A stretch of DNA of 64,000 nt, taken from positions 233,669 to 297,668 of the forward strand of contig JBFYLP010000002.1 in the NCBI GenBank assembly GCA_041305345.1, in the 5' to 3' direction. The notes under the pieces were generated by a model. The model worked only from the letters and a program-made list of their open reading frames with translations, searched no databases and was not told where the DNA came from. Below, one piece after another: positions 35,535 to 44,705 of this stretch; the stretch's first letter is position 1; the number at the start of each line of letters is the position of its first letter. The stretch is from JACRGC01 sp041305345 (GTDB lineage Archaea > Micrarchaeota > Micrarchaeia > Norongarragalinales > SBBD01). Position numbers and translations under genes: made by a program.

Positions 35535-35551
35535 TTTTTTTCTTTTTTTCG
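35535..35551 (+). terminator. T-rich terminator after the Cys-repeat surface gene
   Basis: Two T runs (seven each) follow directly on the stop codon with no hairpin, as expected for archaeal intrinsic termination. It would separate the surface protein gene from the ATPase gene behind it. Confidence 0.5.
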
Positions 35552-35603
35552 TTTGAAAAACTTTTGGAGGATGCGGAAAATTTTACTGCATTCCTCCATT
35601 GTC

Positions 35604-37034
35604 ATGTTTTCTGATGGTCGTGGAGGCTCAAAGGGGCGAGCCTTCGGAATGCTTGAAATCGGCTGGAAAGTGGTCCAAGAAAAAGGATGCGGATACAGGG
35701 TAGCGGGGGGTTATTCCCTAAACGAATCTGAGGAAATACTCCTGCGGGAACTTATGGCCGCTTTCCGGAAGGCTGCTGCCAATTCAGCGGAAAAAATAAA
35801 CACACATCAAAAATTGCACTCCATCCTAAGGGCGATGTGCGAGGAGAGGAATTTGCCCCTCAGGATGGAGCGTGCGCTGCTTATAGAAAAAATCGCCTGG
35901 ATGAGCATTGCCGGGCTTGGCGTTCTGGACCTGCTGCTTTCCGATGCCCAGCTCGAAGAGGTCAGCGTGATCGGAGTGAATTTGCCAATCCGCGTCTTCA
36001 GAAGAGGAGAAGGCTGGCTTGATACGAATTGCTACATCACCTCAAAGGAATCTGCAATCGCCCTCGTAAACAGGATGGCTAGGGATCTTGGTAGGAAAGT
36101 CACGTATGCGCAGCCGATGCTCAATGCAAGCCTCCCCGACGGCTCGAGGCTCCATGCATCAATGCCGCCGGTGAATGCTGGCGGTTTTGAGATCACGATA
36201 AGGAAATTCCCTTCTTCGCCCCTTTCAATTGCGCAGCTTATCAGGGGCAACACGCTCACGGTCGAGGCTGCGGCTTTCCTGTGGCTTGTTGCATTTTCGG
36301 ACTCGTCGATCCTGATTGGCGGCAACACGGGATCGGGAAAGACGACGTTCCTCAACGCGCTCTTTTCATTCATCCCGGAAAGCGAGAGGGTCGTCATCGC
36401 GGAAGAAACGCCCGAAATCTCAATCATGCAGCGCCATAAGATAAAACTGGTCGCAAATGAGCATTTGGGCGTTGGAATGTCTGCGCTCGTCCATAACACC
36501 CTTCGGATGAGGCCCGATAGGGTGATCATCGGGGAGGTTCGCACGAGGGAGGAGGTGGCCTCCCTTTTCGAGTCGCTCCAGGCGGGCCAGGCAAAGGGGA
36601 GCTACGCCACGTTCCACGCGCAAAATTCGAGGGAGGCGGTCAACCGGCTATCCGGACTTGGGATTCCCGCGGAAGACCTGAGTGCCGTCGACCTGCTTGT
36701 TTTACTCAGGCGGATATCCATATACGACGGACATACGCGGAAAAAAACCGAAATCAGGCGCGTTGTCGAAATTGCGGAAATTAGCGATCAAGGCAAGCCG
36801 GCCATATTGTTCGGATACGACCACTTGTCGGACGCCCTCGTTCTTAGGAAGAAGGGCCTTAAGGAAAGCAAAATCCTAAGAAAAATCTGCCAAAATTACA
36901 GGACGACGCCATCGGAGCTTTTTCTTGAGATGGAGGCGAGGGTTAAGACAATCGTCGGATGGTTAAACGGGGGCATCATTGATTACGGGGAATTCACAAG
37001 AAGGGCTCAGGAGCATTTATTCGGCCGCCAATGA
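35604..37034 (+). CDS. Type II/IV secretion or pilus assembly ATPase
   Basis: An ATPase of the VirB11/TadA/FlaI superfamily, about 476 residues, which powers pilus or archaellum-like filament assembly or secretion at the membrane. Key motifs are present: Walker A GGNTGSGKTTFLNALFSF, an Asp-box-like EETPEI, the Walker B region RMRPDRVIIGEVRTREE and the His box TFHAQNSREAVNRL. The N-terminal part (LPDGSRLHASMPPVNAGGF, ITIRKFP) is the normal domain of the family. The start is uncertain: ATG 35604 fits a leaderless promoter (AAAATTTTA about 25 bases before), and ATG 35649 (MLEIGWKVV) is also possible. No membrane platform protein (TadC type) or pilin is adjacent. Confidence 0.92.
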   Translation: MFSDGRGGSKGRAFGMLEIGWKVVQEKGCGYRVAGGYSLNESEEILLRELMAAFRKAAANSAEKINTHQKLHSILRAMCEERNLPLRMERALLIEKIAWMSIAGLGVLDLLLSDAQLEEVSVIGVNLPIRVFRRGEGWLDTNCYITSKESAIALVNRMARDLGRKVTYAQPMLNASLPDGSRLHASMPPVNAGGFEITIRKFPSSPLSIAQLIRGNTLTVEAAAFLWLVAFSDSSILIGGNTGSGKTTFLNALFSFIPESERVVIAEETPEISIMQRHKIKLVANEHLGVGMSALVHNTLRMRPDRVIIGEVRTREEVASLFESLQAGQAKGSYATFHAQNSREAVNRLSGLGIPAEDLSAVDLLVLLRRISIYDGHTRKKTEIRRVVEIAEISDQGKPAILFGYDHLSDALVLRKKGLKESKILRKICQNYRTTPSELFLEMEARVKTIVGWLNGGIIDYGEFTRRAQEHLFGRQ

Positions 37035-37073
37035 TTACAAAACGAATAAAAATGCGATTTGCGAAATTACCTC

Positions 37074-37949
37074 ATGGAGAGGAGGAAATTCCTGAAGATT
37101 ATGGGTGAGGCTGCGATTTTTTCGGCCCTATTGCCTATCGAAAGGCTTGGCCCGGCCTTTGACAGGATGTCGCCATTGCCCGAAGTAAAGGGCACCTTGG
37201 CACCCAAGCCCAGGGATTCCGTTATTGAAAAGCTGAAAAACGAGTTAAAGCGGAGGGGCGTGAAGGAAAAAAGCCTCGCATTCCTGGAGGATGGGAGATT
37301 CGCCCTCGATGCGGGTATAGGGCAACATTTCGAGCCGGTGAAGGTCGGCCGCGAGAAATATATGGCAAGGGTGCTGGATCAAGATAGGATCGAGAACGGC
37401 GCCAGTTTCATCATTGAACACCTCCCCGAACTATCGAAATTCCAGGAAAAGCACGGAGTTGGGATGGAATACATTGCGGCAATCATGGGAATTGAAAGCG
37501 ACTATGGCGGGTTCCTGGGAAAGCACAAGGCCGTAAATGCCCTTGCCTCGATTTACAAATATGTTCCGGATAAGAGGGAATTTGCCGCAAATGAACTCTG
37601 GCACCTGCTAAAATATGCCGAACGCGTGGGGAAGGACGTCTATTCTTTCGAGAGTTCGTATGCAGGCGCCATTGGCGTGCCGCAATTCCTGCCATCGAAC
37701 CTCAACGATGGATATTTCCATAAGGGAAGGGAAAGGGATCCATTCAATCGGATGGATTCGGCGGAGCTGATCGCACTTTTCCTCAAGCGAGCGGGCTGGA
37801 AGCCAAATATTAGCGGGGCGAGGGCAAAGAAAGCGCTGTATTCCTACAATCATAGCGACCGCTATGTGAAGGGAGTAAGCGAATTGGCTAAGCGTATCAA
37901 GATGGCTGCCATGCTAAAAATAAGGGCGGTTGCGGCGCATTTACGGTAA
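37074..37949 (+). CDS. MltB-type lytic transglycosylase with Tat-like signal
   Basis: About 291 residues, homologous to bacterial membrane-bound lytic murein transglycosylase B (SLT_2, GH103-like). The catalytic Glu lies in IMGIESDYGGF (about residue 141) and the substrate-groove signature reads SYAGAIGVPQFLPSN (about 195-209), both in the right order, with the late region DSAELIALFLKRAGW also typical. The start MERRKFLKIMGEAAIFSALL carries a twin-arginine motif (RRKFLK), so folded export by Tat is likely. Archaea have no murein, so the substrate must be foreign peptidoglycan or another polymer. A TTG at 37059 is not needed: an AATAAAAA box fits a leaderless ATG at 37074. The stop directly abuts that of the dCMP deaminase. 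Confidence 0.9.
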   Translation: MERRKFLKIMGEAAIFSALLPIERLGPAFDRMSPLPEVKGTLAPKPRDSVIEKLKNELKRRGVKEKSLAFLEDGRFALDAGIGQHFEPVKVGREKYMARVLDQDRIENGASFIIEHLPELSKFQEKHGVGMEYIAAIMGIESDYGGFLGKHKAVNALASIYKYVPDKREFAANELWHLLKYAERVGKDVYSFESSYAGAIGVPQFLPSNLNDGYFHKGRERDPFNRMDSAELIALFLKRAGWKPNISGARAKKALYSYNHSDRYVKGVSELAKRIKMAAMLKIRAVAAHLR

Positions 37950-38426
37950 TTACTCGATTTTACTCGTATCGACTCCCGCCTGCGAGAATAGTTCCCTCGT
38001 GAACTCGAATTCTTCCTTGTACTCCTCGCGGTAATAGAGCTCGCGGTAAACAATGCGTTTTATCCCAAGGTTAACCAATATTTTTGCGCAAATGAGGCAA
38101 GGGAAAGCCGTGGAATAAAGGGTGGCCCCATTCACGTTTATCCCGTTCCTTGCTGCGGATATGATCGCATTTTGCTCCGCGTGAATCGTGCGCACGCAGT
38201 GGCCGTGGATGAGCTTGCATCCAACCTCGGTACAGTGCGGCAGGCCCCTCGCAGAGCCGTTGTAGCCCGTTGCGAGGATGAAATGGTCCCTTGCAAGGAG
38301 AGCGCCAAACTTCCTTCTCGTGCACGTGGCCCGCGTTGCAACCGCATCCACCAGCCTCATGAAATAGTGGTCCCAGCTCTCCCGCGCTTCCGGATGGTCC
38401 GACTTCTGAGTTTGTTTTTCCGCCAT
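37950..38426 (-). CDS. dCMP deaminase family protein
   Basis: A 158-residue zinc cytidine/deoxycytidylate deaminase (ComEB type), converting dCMP to dUMP for thymidylate synthesis. The zinc site is complete: HAEQNAII (His and the catalytic Glu) and AFPCLICAKILVN (two Cys). Near the N terminus ATCTRRKFGALLARD and GYNGSARGLPHC are typical, including an extra Cys/His set (HCTEVGC) seen in this family. Length is normal. Its stop codon abuts the end of the lytic transglycosylase gene on the other strand with no spacer. Kae1 lies upstream on the same strand. Confidence 0.94.
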   Translation of the reverse strand: MAEKQTQKSDHPEARESWDHYFMRLVDAVATRATCTRRKFGALLARDHFILATGYNGSARGLPHCTEVGCKLIHGHCVRTIHAEQNAIISAARNGINVNGATLYSTAFPCLICAKILVNLGIKRIVYRELYYREEYKEEFEFTRELFSQAGVDTSKIE

Positions 38427-38477
38427 ATGAACCCCCCTTCAAGGATGAAATATCAAATAAGTGATTTATAAAACCAC

Positions 38478-39503
38478 CTACCAGCCAACAACCTCTGCGT
38501 CAATGCGCGCCTTCTGGTTCGGTTCTGCATTTTTCGAAAAGCAGCCCGAGGCGAATTCAAGTGCGCCGGTAATTGCTATCATGCCCGCATTGTCCCCCAG
38601 TAATTCGAAAGGCGGGAAATAACAGGGGATGGAATGCTCCAAAGCCAAATCGATTGTCATCTCCTGCAGGCGTTTGTTGCGGTAATTCCCGCCGACGCCC
38701 GTTATTTGCTTTTTCCTGGTTAGGGTAAACGCCCGTTCCGATGCCTCCAATAATGCAGAAAAAGCATATTCCTGCGAAGAATAGCATATGTCTGGTATCG
38801 GAATTTTTTGCGTGTCGATTTTCCTTGCGGCAGTGAGTATTCCGGAGAAGGATGCGTTCATTCCCTTCACGACGTAGGGCAGATCGACCAGGTTCCTTCC
38901 ATTCGCTGCTTCCCGCATCACGCCAACCGCATCTGGAGGGGAGAGTTGGAGGTGCCTTCCGAGCTGGTCGAGGAAATTTCCTAGTCCGATGTCCAATGTT
39001 TCCCCAAGGACCCGGTATCTCCTGCTGTCGCCCGATAATTCCTCCAAAACAAGCACCTGCGTATTGCCGCCGGAGACGTAAATTGCTAGTGGGTCATCAA
39101 AACCCGAATGGAAACGTGCGATTTCAATGTGGGAAAGGGCGTGATTGACCGGGACCAGCGGGATTTTTTGGGAGACGGATAGGGCTTTAGCTGCAATGTA
39201 GCCCAAATGGAGGCAGTGGCCAATTCCGGGACCGTACGAGTAGCAAACCGCATCAAGATCGGAAATGGCAACGTGCGCCTTGGAGAGGGCGCCGGAAATG
39301 ATCGAATCAAAATTTTTCGCGTGGAAATCCGCGAGTTTCCTTGGGATGAAACCCTCTTTGAGGGAGGGATATTTGATGTCAATTTCTGAAACGATTTTCG
39401 TGTTTTTTTTAGAGAGCTTGGCTTTTTTGCCCCTATCGATCCGGCTTTCCACTACGGCAGCCCCGAAGGTGTGGGCCGTGCATTCAAATCCAAGAATGAA
39501 CAT
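38478..39503 (-). CDS. kae1: tRNA threonylcarbamoyladenosine protein Kae1/TsaD
   Basis: The catalytic ASKHA-fold subunit of the KEOPS complex, which makes t6A at position 37 of ANN-decoding tRNAs. About 341 residues, normal for an unfused Kae1. The metal-binding motif reads VNHALSHIEIAR, the nucleotide loops read YGPGIGHCLHLGYIAAKALS and IYVSGGNTQVLVLE, and the late phosphate loop reads FELLGDNAGMIAITGALE. No Bud32 kinase is fused, so it must be encoded elsewhere. A TTTAAATAAG box on the minus strand at about 39523-39533 lies about 26 bases before the ATG, fitting a leaderless mRNA. Confidence 0.95.
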   Translation of the reverse strand: MFILGFECTAHTFGAAVVESRIDRGKKAKLSKKNTKIVSEIDIKYPSLKEGFIPRKLADFHAKNFDSIISGALSKAHVAISDLDAVCYSYGPGIGHCLHLGYIAAKALSVSQKIPLVPVNHALSHIEIARFHSGFDDPLAIYVSGGNTQVLVLEELSGDSRRYRVLGETLDIGLGNFLDQLGRHLQLSPPDAVGVMREAANGRNLVDLPYVVKGMNASFSGILTAARKIDTQKIPIPDICYSSQEYAFSALLEASERAFTLTRKKQITGVGGNYRNKRLQEMTIDLALEHSIPCYFPPFELLGDNAGMIAITGALEFASGCFSKNAEPNQKARIDAEVVGW

Positions 39504-39616
39504 AGCAGGAATCTACCCACTATACCTTATTTAAATCTCCGCAGGCAATTAAAATCGGTTGGGAAATCCGTCAATTTGTGGGAAGGAATTGGGCAAGCAC
39601 ACGCCTAGGAATAATT

Positions 39617-41122
39617 ATGCCTCTCGAAAAAGCGCAGATCCTCCTGATGCTTAAGGAAAGGGAGCTGATGGCATCGCCCGAGGCGCTCGACGAGCTGGCG
39701 AAGGCAAATAGACCCGAGCAGATCATAGAGGAGCTTGCAAAACGCGACCTGATGGTGGTTGATTTCGAGCACGTGCACGGCATCATCGAATCGCGGGGGG
39801 TAAGCGAAAAGGTCGTGCAGGTCGAGGTGCTAAGGGAAACCGCGTATGCGCCGGAATCAAGGGGCGTCAAGGCAAGCTTGGAACTTTCAATCCGCAACGA
39901 TGTCACCAACAAATCCCGCTGCACGGGGACAGTTGAGGATTTCGTCAAATATTTCAACGACCGCTTCCAGAAGCACCGAAAGAGCCTGCGGGGGATGGCA
40001 ACCTCCAACGGTGCCCTCACATCGCTTCGGGAAGTGAAGGCGAATGCGCAAATCAAGAATGCGCGCGTTATTGCGATGGTCTACGAGAAACGCCTAACAA
40101 AGAACGGCCACCTGATGTTCGATGTCGAGGATGACGAGGGAAATGCAGGAGTTTTGGTGCCAAAGGATTCGCAGATCTTCTACGAGGCATCGCAGATATT
40201 GCAAGACGAGGTCGTCGCGTTCGATGTGAGCAGGACGGATTCCGCACTTCTGATATGCAGGAATTTCCTTCGGCCCGGAAGGCTGCTGCAGGAAAGGACG
40301 AAGAAGCTTGCGGAGGATGACATATGCATCGCATTCCTCTCGGACCTCCACATCGGTTCGAAATTCTTCATGCAAGAGCAGTTCTCGCGCTTCATCGAAT
40401 TCATAAACGGGAAGGGAACGGAGGAGCAAAGGGCGGTTGCGGGGAAGATAAAATACATAAGCTTTGCGGGCGACCTCGTTGATGGCATAGGCGTCTATCC
40501 CTCGCAGGAAAAGCAGCTCGTGACAAAGAGCATCAACACCCAATACGACATCTTTTGCGATTACGTGAGGAACATACCCGAGCACATCGAGGTCCTGATC
40601 GCGCCCGGGAACCACGACGCAGTCAGGACCGCCGAACCCCAGCCCGCATTGCCGCAGGAATTCTGGGAAGGCCTCAAGGGCTATTCCAACATCCATTTCG
40701 TTGGAAACCCCTCGGCGCACCTCGTTCACGGGCTGGAGCTTTTGATGTACCACGGCACATCGCTTGATGGCATCATTTCCCATACGGCAATGTACAAGGA
40801 CGGATACGACCATCCGGAGAAGGTGGCTGTTGGCCTTTTGCAAAGGAAGCACCTAGCACCCCTCTACGGGGAGGATCCCCTGGTCCCGGAAGGGAATGAT
40901 TTCATGGTGATCGAGGAAACGCCGGACATGTTCCACTTCGGCCACGTCCACAAGAACGGCTATATCGAGAACTACAACGGCACGATGATCGTGAATTCGG
41001 GCACGTGGCAGGATAGGACGGATTTCCAGGTGAGGCTTGGCCACATACCAACGCCATGCATCCTGCCTTACTACAATTTGAGCACCGGAAAATTGAACCA
41101 TATGAATTTCAGGGAGGGATGA
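39617..41122 (+). CDS. polB: DNA polymerase D small subunit (DP1), 3'-5' exonuclease
   Basis: The proofreading subunit of the archaeal replicative PolD, about 501 residues. The N-terminal part is helical, an OB-fold region lies around 145-225, and a calcineurin-like phosphoesterase domain follows. All metal motifs are intact: FLSDLHIGSKFF (about 239-250), SFAGDLVDGIG, IAPGNHDAVR, LMYHGTSLDG and HFGHVHKNGY, so the exonuclease should be active. I chose ATG 39617 over an earlier GTG at 39578, since it follows GGAATAATTATG, the same 12 bases that precede the phosphohexomutase start. The large subunit gene follows on the same strand. Confidence 0.97.
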   Translation: MPLEKAQILLMLKERELMASPEALDELAKANRPEQIIEELAKRDLMVVDFEHVHGIIESRGVSEKVVQVEVLRETAYAPESRGVKASLELSIRNDVTNKSRCTGTVEDFVKYFNDRFQKHRKSLRGMATSNGALTSLREVKANAQIKNARVIAMVYEKRLTKNGHLMFDVEDDEGNAGVLVPKDSQIFYEASQILQDEVVAFDVSRTDSALLICRNFLRPGRLLQERTKKLAEDDICIAFLSDLHIGSKFFMQEQFSRFIEFINGKGTEEQRAVAGKIKYISFAGDLVDGIGVYPSQEKQLVTKSINTQYDIFCDYVRNIPEHIEVLIAPGNHDAVRTAEPQPALPQEFWEGLKGYSNIHFVGNPSAHLVHGLELLMYHGTSLDGIISHTAMYKDGYDHPEKVAVGLLQRKHLAPLYGEDPLVPEGNDFMVIEETPDMFHFGHVHKNGYIENYNGTMIVNSGTWQDRTDFQVRLGHIPTPCILPYYNLSTGKLNHMNFREG

Positions 41123-41185
41123 AGTGCAAGGAAGGGGATCAACCGGAAAAGGATGAATGAGGGGATAAATAGGCGTGCGGAGTTG

Positions 41186-41207
41186 CATCCCAAGCGGATT
41201 TGGGATG
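41186..41207 (+). promoter_or_regulatory. Hairpin in the PolD intergenic gap
   Basis: CATCCCAA and TTGGGATG flank the six bases GCGGAT, a perfect eight-base stem, in the 124-base gap between the two PolD genes. It lies about 40 bases before the DP2 start. It could adjust the DP1 to DP2 ratio by processing or pausing; there is no T run right after it. A GGGATAAATAGG stretch near 41161 might be a weak promoter. Confidence 0.4.
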
Positions 41208-41246
41208 GGGGAAAATTGGGCCGTTTGCCCTTGAGAGTAGGAATTT

Positions 41247-44200
41247 ATGCCAATTGCATCGGAACCGTTCCAGAGGTATTTTGCAGACATCGAGCAGAAG
41301 TTCGGGGACGCGTGGGCCGTCGCCTCGTCTGCGAGGGGGATGCACCTCGACCCGAAGGATGAGATAGAAACGAAGCCTGCACGGGACATCTTTAGCAGGG
41401 TGGAGGGATTGGTTGGCCCGAAGGGAATAGCGCAAAGGCTTGCGGAGATACACGAGGGAAAGAGCCGCGAGGAGATAATCTTCCAGATTACAAGGGAAAT
41501 TTGCGAGGAGAAACTCTACAAGCCCCATTTCGAAACCGAGCTTGAGAGGAAGGAGTTACTGGTCGAGCAGGCGGTAAGGACGGGGCTTGCGATTTTTACC
41601 GAAGGGGTCGTAAGCGCCCCGATTGAAGGGATCTCGCAGGTGAAGATCAAGAAGAATGCGGATGGAACCGACTTCGTGGCGGTTTATTTTGCAGGCCCCA
41701 TCAGGGGCGCGGGAGGGACGGGGCAGGCGTTCTCCGTATTGCTCGCGGATTATTGCAGGCAGCTGATGCACATTGGGAATTACAGGGCTTCTGAAACCGA
41801 AATCGATCGGTACATCGAGGAAAGCAACCTGTATGCGATCAAGACCAGGGCGGGGCAGTACGTTCCAACCGAGGACGAAATCAGGCACATTGTAACCAAT
41901 TGCAGCATATGCATAACCGGGGAGCCAACAGAGGATTATGAGATCAATGTGCACAAGGATACGTACAATGTGGAAACGAACCGCGTGAGGGGGGGGATGT
42001 GCCTTGTCGTGTCCGAGGGGATATGCCTCAAGGCCGCGAAAGTGCTGAAGATAGCAAGGAAGAACCAGCTGCAATGGGATTGGCTCGAAACGCTAATCAA
42101 GGTCGCAAAAAAAGCCGCTGCAAAAATGGAGCTAAGGCCAGTTGAGAAATACATTGATGAGATCGTGGCAGGAAGGCCAATTTTTGCCTATCCGATGGCA
42201 AGAGGCGGCTTTCGGCTAAGGTACGGCCGCACGAGATTCACCGGAATTGCAAGCAAGGCGGTTCACCCGGCAACAATGCTCATCCTGGATTCGTTCCTCG
42301 CGTTCGGAACGCAGATGAAAATCGAGCGGCCCGGGAAGGGCTGCATAGTAACGCCCTGCAGCACGATCGATGGGCCAACCGTGAAATTGCGGGATGGCGA
42401 GGTCAGGCAGATAATGAGCGTGAAGGATGCGCTTGCCGTGGAGGGGGAAGTAGAGAGGATCATTTCCCTTGGCGACCTCCTCGTGAATTACGGTGATTTC
42501 CTGAAATCAAACCACCCGCTTGTGCCCTCGGCGTGGTGCGACGAGTGGTATTCGCAGGAGCTTGCATTGAAGGGCGAAAACCGATCGATGGATCAGATCG
42601 CAAGGATGGCCGCGGATGAGGCATTTTCCCTATCGGAAAAAACCGGGGTTCCGCTTGCGCCCAAATACACCTATTTCTGGCACGATCTCTCAAGCCTTGA
42701 GCTCAAACAGCTAGCAGAATGGCTCTCAACAGGAAAGCTTGCCAAGGAATGGTTCGAGGTCAAGGGCTTCACTTTGGACATGGCTGAAGGCGCGAAGAAC
42801 CGCAAGGAGCTGCTGGAGAGGATATGCATCCCCCATAAGCTCCAAAAGTCGCAAGTGGTCCTTGAAAAGGACCATGCGATTTCCCTCCTTAAGACGCTGG
42901 GATTGCTAAGGGACCGGATCACGATGGAAAGGTTCGATTCCATTTTCAACGAGGAAAAGGAAGTGATGGAGCTTCTTTGCGAATTATCCGGTACGAAGGT
43001 GCAAAGGAAGGCGGGGATTTACATCGGCGCAAGCCAGGGAAGGCCCGAAAAAGCTAAGGAGAGGAAGATGAAGCCGCCGGTGCAATCTTTGTTTCCAATA
43101 GGGCTTGCGGGCGGAAAAACCCGCGGTATCGTCAAGGCAGTTGAGATGCTAAAGCAGAAGGGAGGCGGGATGTTCGAAGCGGAAATCGAGATTTCAATCT
43201 GTCCCATTTGCGGAAGGAGGGTGGTTGGGAGGAAATGTAGGAACTGCAACGAGTATGCTGAGAGAAGGAGCAAGTGCCCAAACCCCAAATGCAACAGGAT
43301 GGGCGGGACTGATGAGGATAAATGCCACAAGTGCGGCTCGCAGATGCAAAAATACGAGAATGTGGTCATTAATCTTGCGGATGAATGGGACCGCGCAGTT
43401 AGGAAGGTTGGTTACGTTCCGGAGGAGGTCAAGGCCGTCCAGGGCTTGATATCCGCAACGAAGGCGCCCGAACCGCTTGAAAAGGGGATCCTGCGCGCAA
43501 AGCATTCGCTTTCAGTCTTCAGGGACGGCACCTGCCGCTTCGATGCAACGGAAATACCGGCAACGCATTTCATCCCTTCGGAGATAAACCTCTGCCTGGA
43601 GGAGCTGAAGGCGCTCGGATACGAAAAGGACATCGAGGGTAGGCCGATAACCGACCTTGGTCAGGTTGTGGAGATGAGGCCTCAGGACATCATCCTCTCG
43701 GATTATGCAGCGGATTATTTCGTTAGGATTTCGAATTTCATCGACGACCTGCTGGTCTACCAATACGGGCTGAAGGCATTTTACAATGCAAAAACCCCGC
43801 ACGACCTCCTTGGCAAATTGGCAATAGGAATCGCACCGCACACATCTGCGGGGATACTGTGCAGGATAATTGGCCATTCCGAAATCAGGGGCGTAATCGC
43901 GCACCCGTACCTGCATTGCGCTGCACGCAGGAACTGCGACGGCGACGAATTGTCATACATACTCCTACTGGATGGGCTCATTAATTTTTCAAAGCACTAC
44001 CTGCCCGAGACGAGGGGCGGCCAGATGGATGCGCTCCTGGTTTTGACTACGATACTGGATCCGAACGAAATCGATGATGAGGCGCACGCGATGGATTGCG
44101 CATCGTACTACCCCCTTGAGTTTTACGAGGCGACACTAAGGCTCGCGGCTCCTTCCGAAGTGAAGATTGAGAAGGTAGCGGACAGGCTTGGGAAGGAGTC

Positions 44201-44675
44201 GCAGTATGAGGGCCTGGCATACACCCACTCCGCTTGGCTTGAAGGCCCAATTGAGACCAGGTACGTCCAGCTTACAAACATGAAGGAGAAGGTGCAAGAG
44301 GAGCTCGACCTGATGGGCAGGATAGCGGCCGTGGACGTCAGGAATGCGACCGAGCGAATCATACTTTCACATTTCTTCCCCGACCTCTATGGAAATTTGC
44401 GGAAATTTTCGAAGCAGAAATTCCGGTGCGTCGAATGCGGGATGAAATTCCGGCGGGTGCCCCTGGTTGGCAAGTGCTTCAAATGCGGCGGAAAGCTGCT
44501 GCTCACGGTTAACAAGGGCGGAATAACGAAATACCTCGAGCTCTCAAAGGCGCTCGCGCAGAAGTACGAGCTACCGGACTACCTGAAGCAAAGGCTGATG
44601 TTGATTGAAAGGGAGATCAAGAGTATATTTGAGGATGAGAAGGTGAAGCAGTTCAGCTTATCAGATTATGCATAA
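41247..44675 (+). CDS. polC: DNA polymerase D large subunit (DP2), catalytic
   Basis: The catalytic subunit of the archaeal D-family replicative polymerase, 1,142 residues, with no intein. The N-terminal region FAGPIRGAGGTGQAFSVLLA is typical. The essential acidic motif reads RNCDGDELSYILLLDG (Asp at about 898 and 900), followed by LPETRGGQMDALLVLTTILD. Two zinc regions are clear: CPICGRRVVGRKCRNC with CPNPKCNRMGG and CHKCGSQM (about 650-710), and near the end CVECGMKF with CFKCGGKLLLTV. The C terminus reads KQFSLSDYA, close to a PCNA-interacting QxxLxxaa box. It follows DP1 after 124 bases; GGAATTTATG surrounds the start. Complete. Confidence 0.98.
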   Translation: MPIASEPFQRYFADIEQKFGDAWAVASSARGMHLDPKDEIETKPARDIFSRVEGLVGPKGIAQRLAEIHEGKSREEIIFQITREICEEKLYKPHFETELERKELLVEQAVRTGLAIFTEGVVSAPIEGISQVKIKKNADGTDFVAVYFAGPIRGAGGTGQAFSVLLADYCRQLMHIGNYRASETEIDRYIEESNLYAIKTRAGQYVPTEDEIRHIVTNCSICITGEPTEDYEINVHKDTYNVETNRVRGGMCLVVSEGICLKAAKVLKIARKNQLQWDWLETLIKVAKKAAAKMELRPVEKYIDEIVAGRPIFAYPMARGGFRLRYGRTRFTGIASKAVHPATMLILDSFLAFGTQMKIERPGKGCIVTPCSTIDGPTVKLRDGEVRQIMSVKDALAVEGEVERIISLGDLLVNYGDFLKSNHPLVPSAWCDEWYSQELALKGENRSMDQIARMAADEAFSLSEKTGVPLAPKYTYFWHDLSSLELKQLAEWLSTGKLAKEWFEVKGFTLDMAEGAKNRKELLERICIPHKLQKSQVVLEKDHAISLLKTLGLLRDRITMERFDSIFNEEKEVMELLCELSGTKVQRKAGIYIGASQGRPEKAKERKMKPPVQSLFPIGLAGGKTRGIVKAVEMLKQKGGGMFEAEIEISICPICGRRVVGRKCRNCNEYAERRSKCPNPKCNRMGGTDEDKCHKCGSQMQKYENVVINLADEWDRAVRKVGYVPEEVKAVQGLISATKAPEPLEKGILRAKHSLSVFRDGTCRFDATEIPATHFIPSEINLCLEELKALGYEKDIEGRPITDLGQVVEMRPQDIILSDYAADYFVRISNFIDDLLVYQYGLKAFYNAKTPHDLLGKLAIGIAPHTSAGILCRIIGHSEIRGVIAHPYLHCAARRNCDGDELSYILLLDGLINFSKHYLPETRGGQMDALLVLTTILDPNEIDDEAHAMDCASYYPLEFYEATLRLAAPSEVKIEKVADRLGKESQYEGLAYTHSAWLEGPIETRYVQLTNMKEKVQEELDLMGRIAAVDVRNATERIILSHFFPDLYGNLRKFSKQKFRCVECGMKFRRVPLVGKCFKCGGKLLLTVNKGGITKYLELSKALAQKYELPDYLKQRLMLIEREIKSIFEDEKVKQFSLSDYA

Positions 44676-44705
44676 TAATAAATGCCAAACCAGCGTGGAA
44701 TAATT

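Noticed and set aside
41247..44675. An intein in the PolD large subunit
   Set aside because: The protein has the normal intein-free length and the conserved blocks are uninterrupted.
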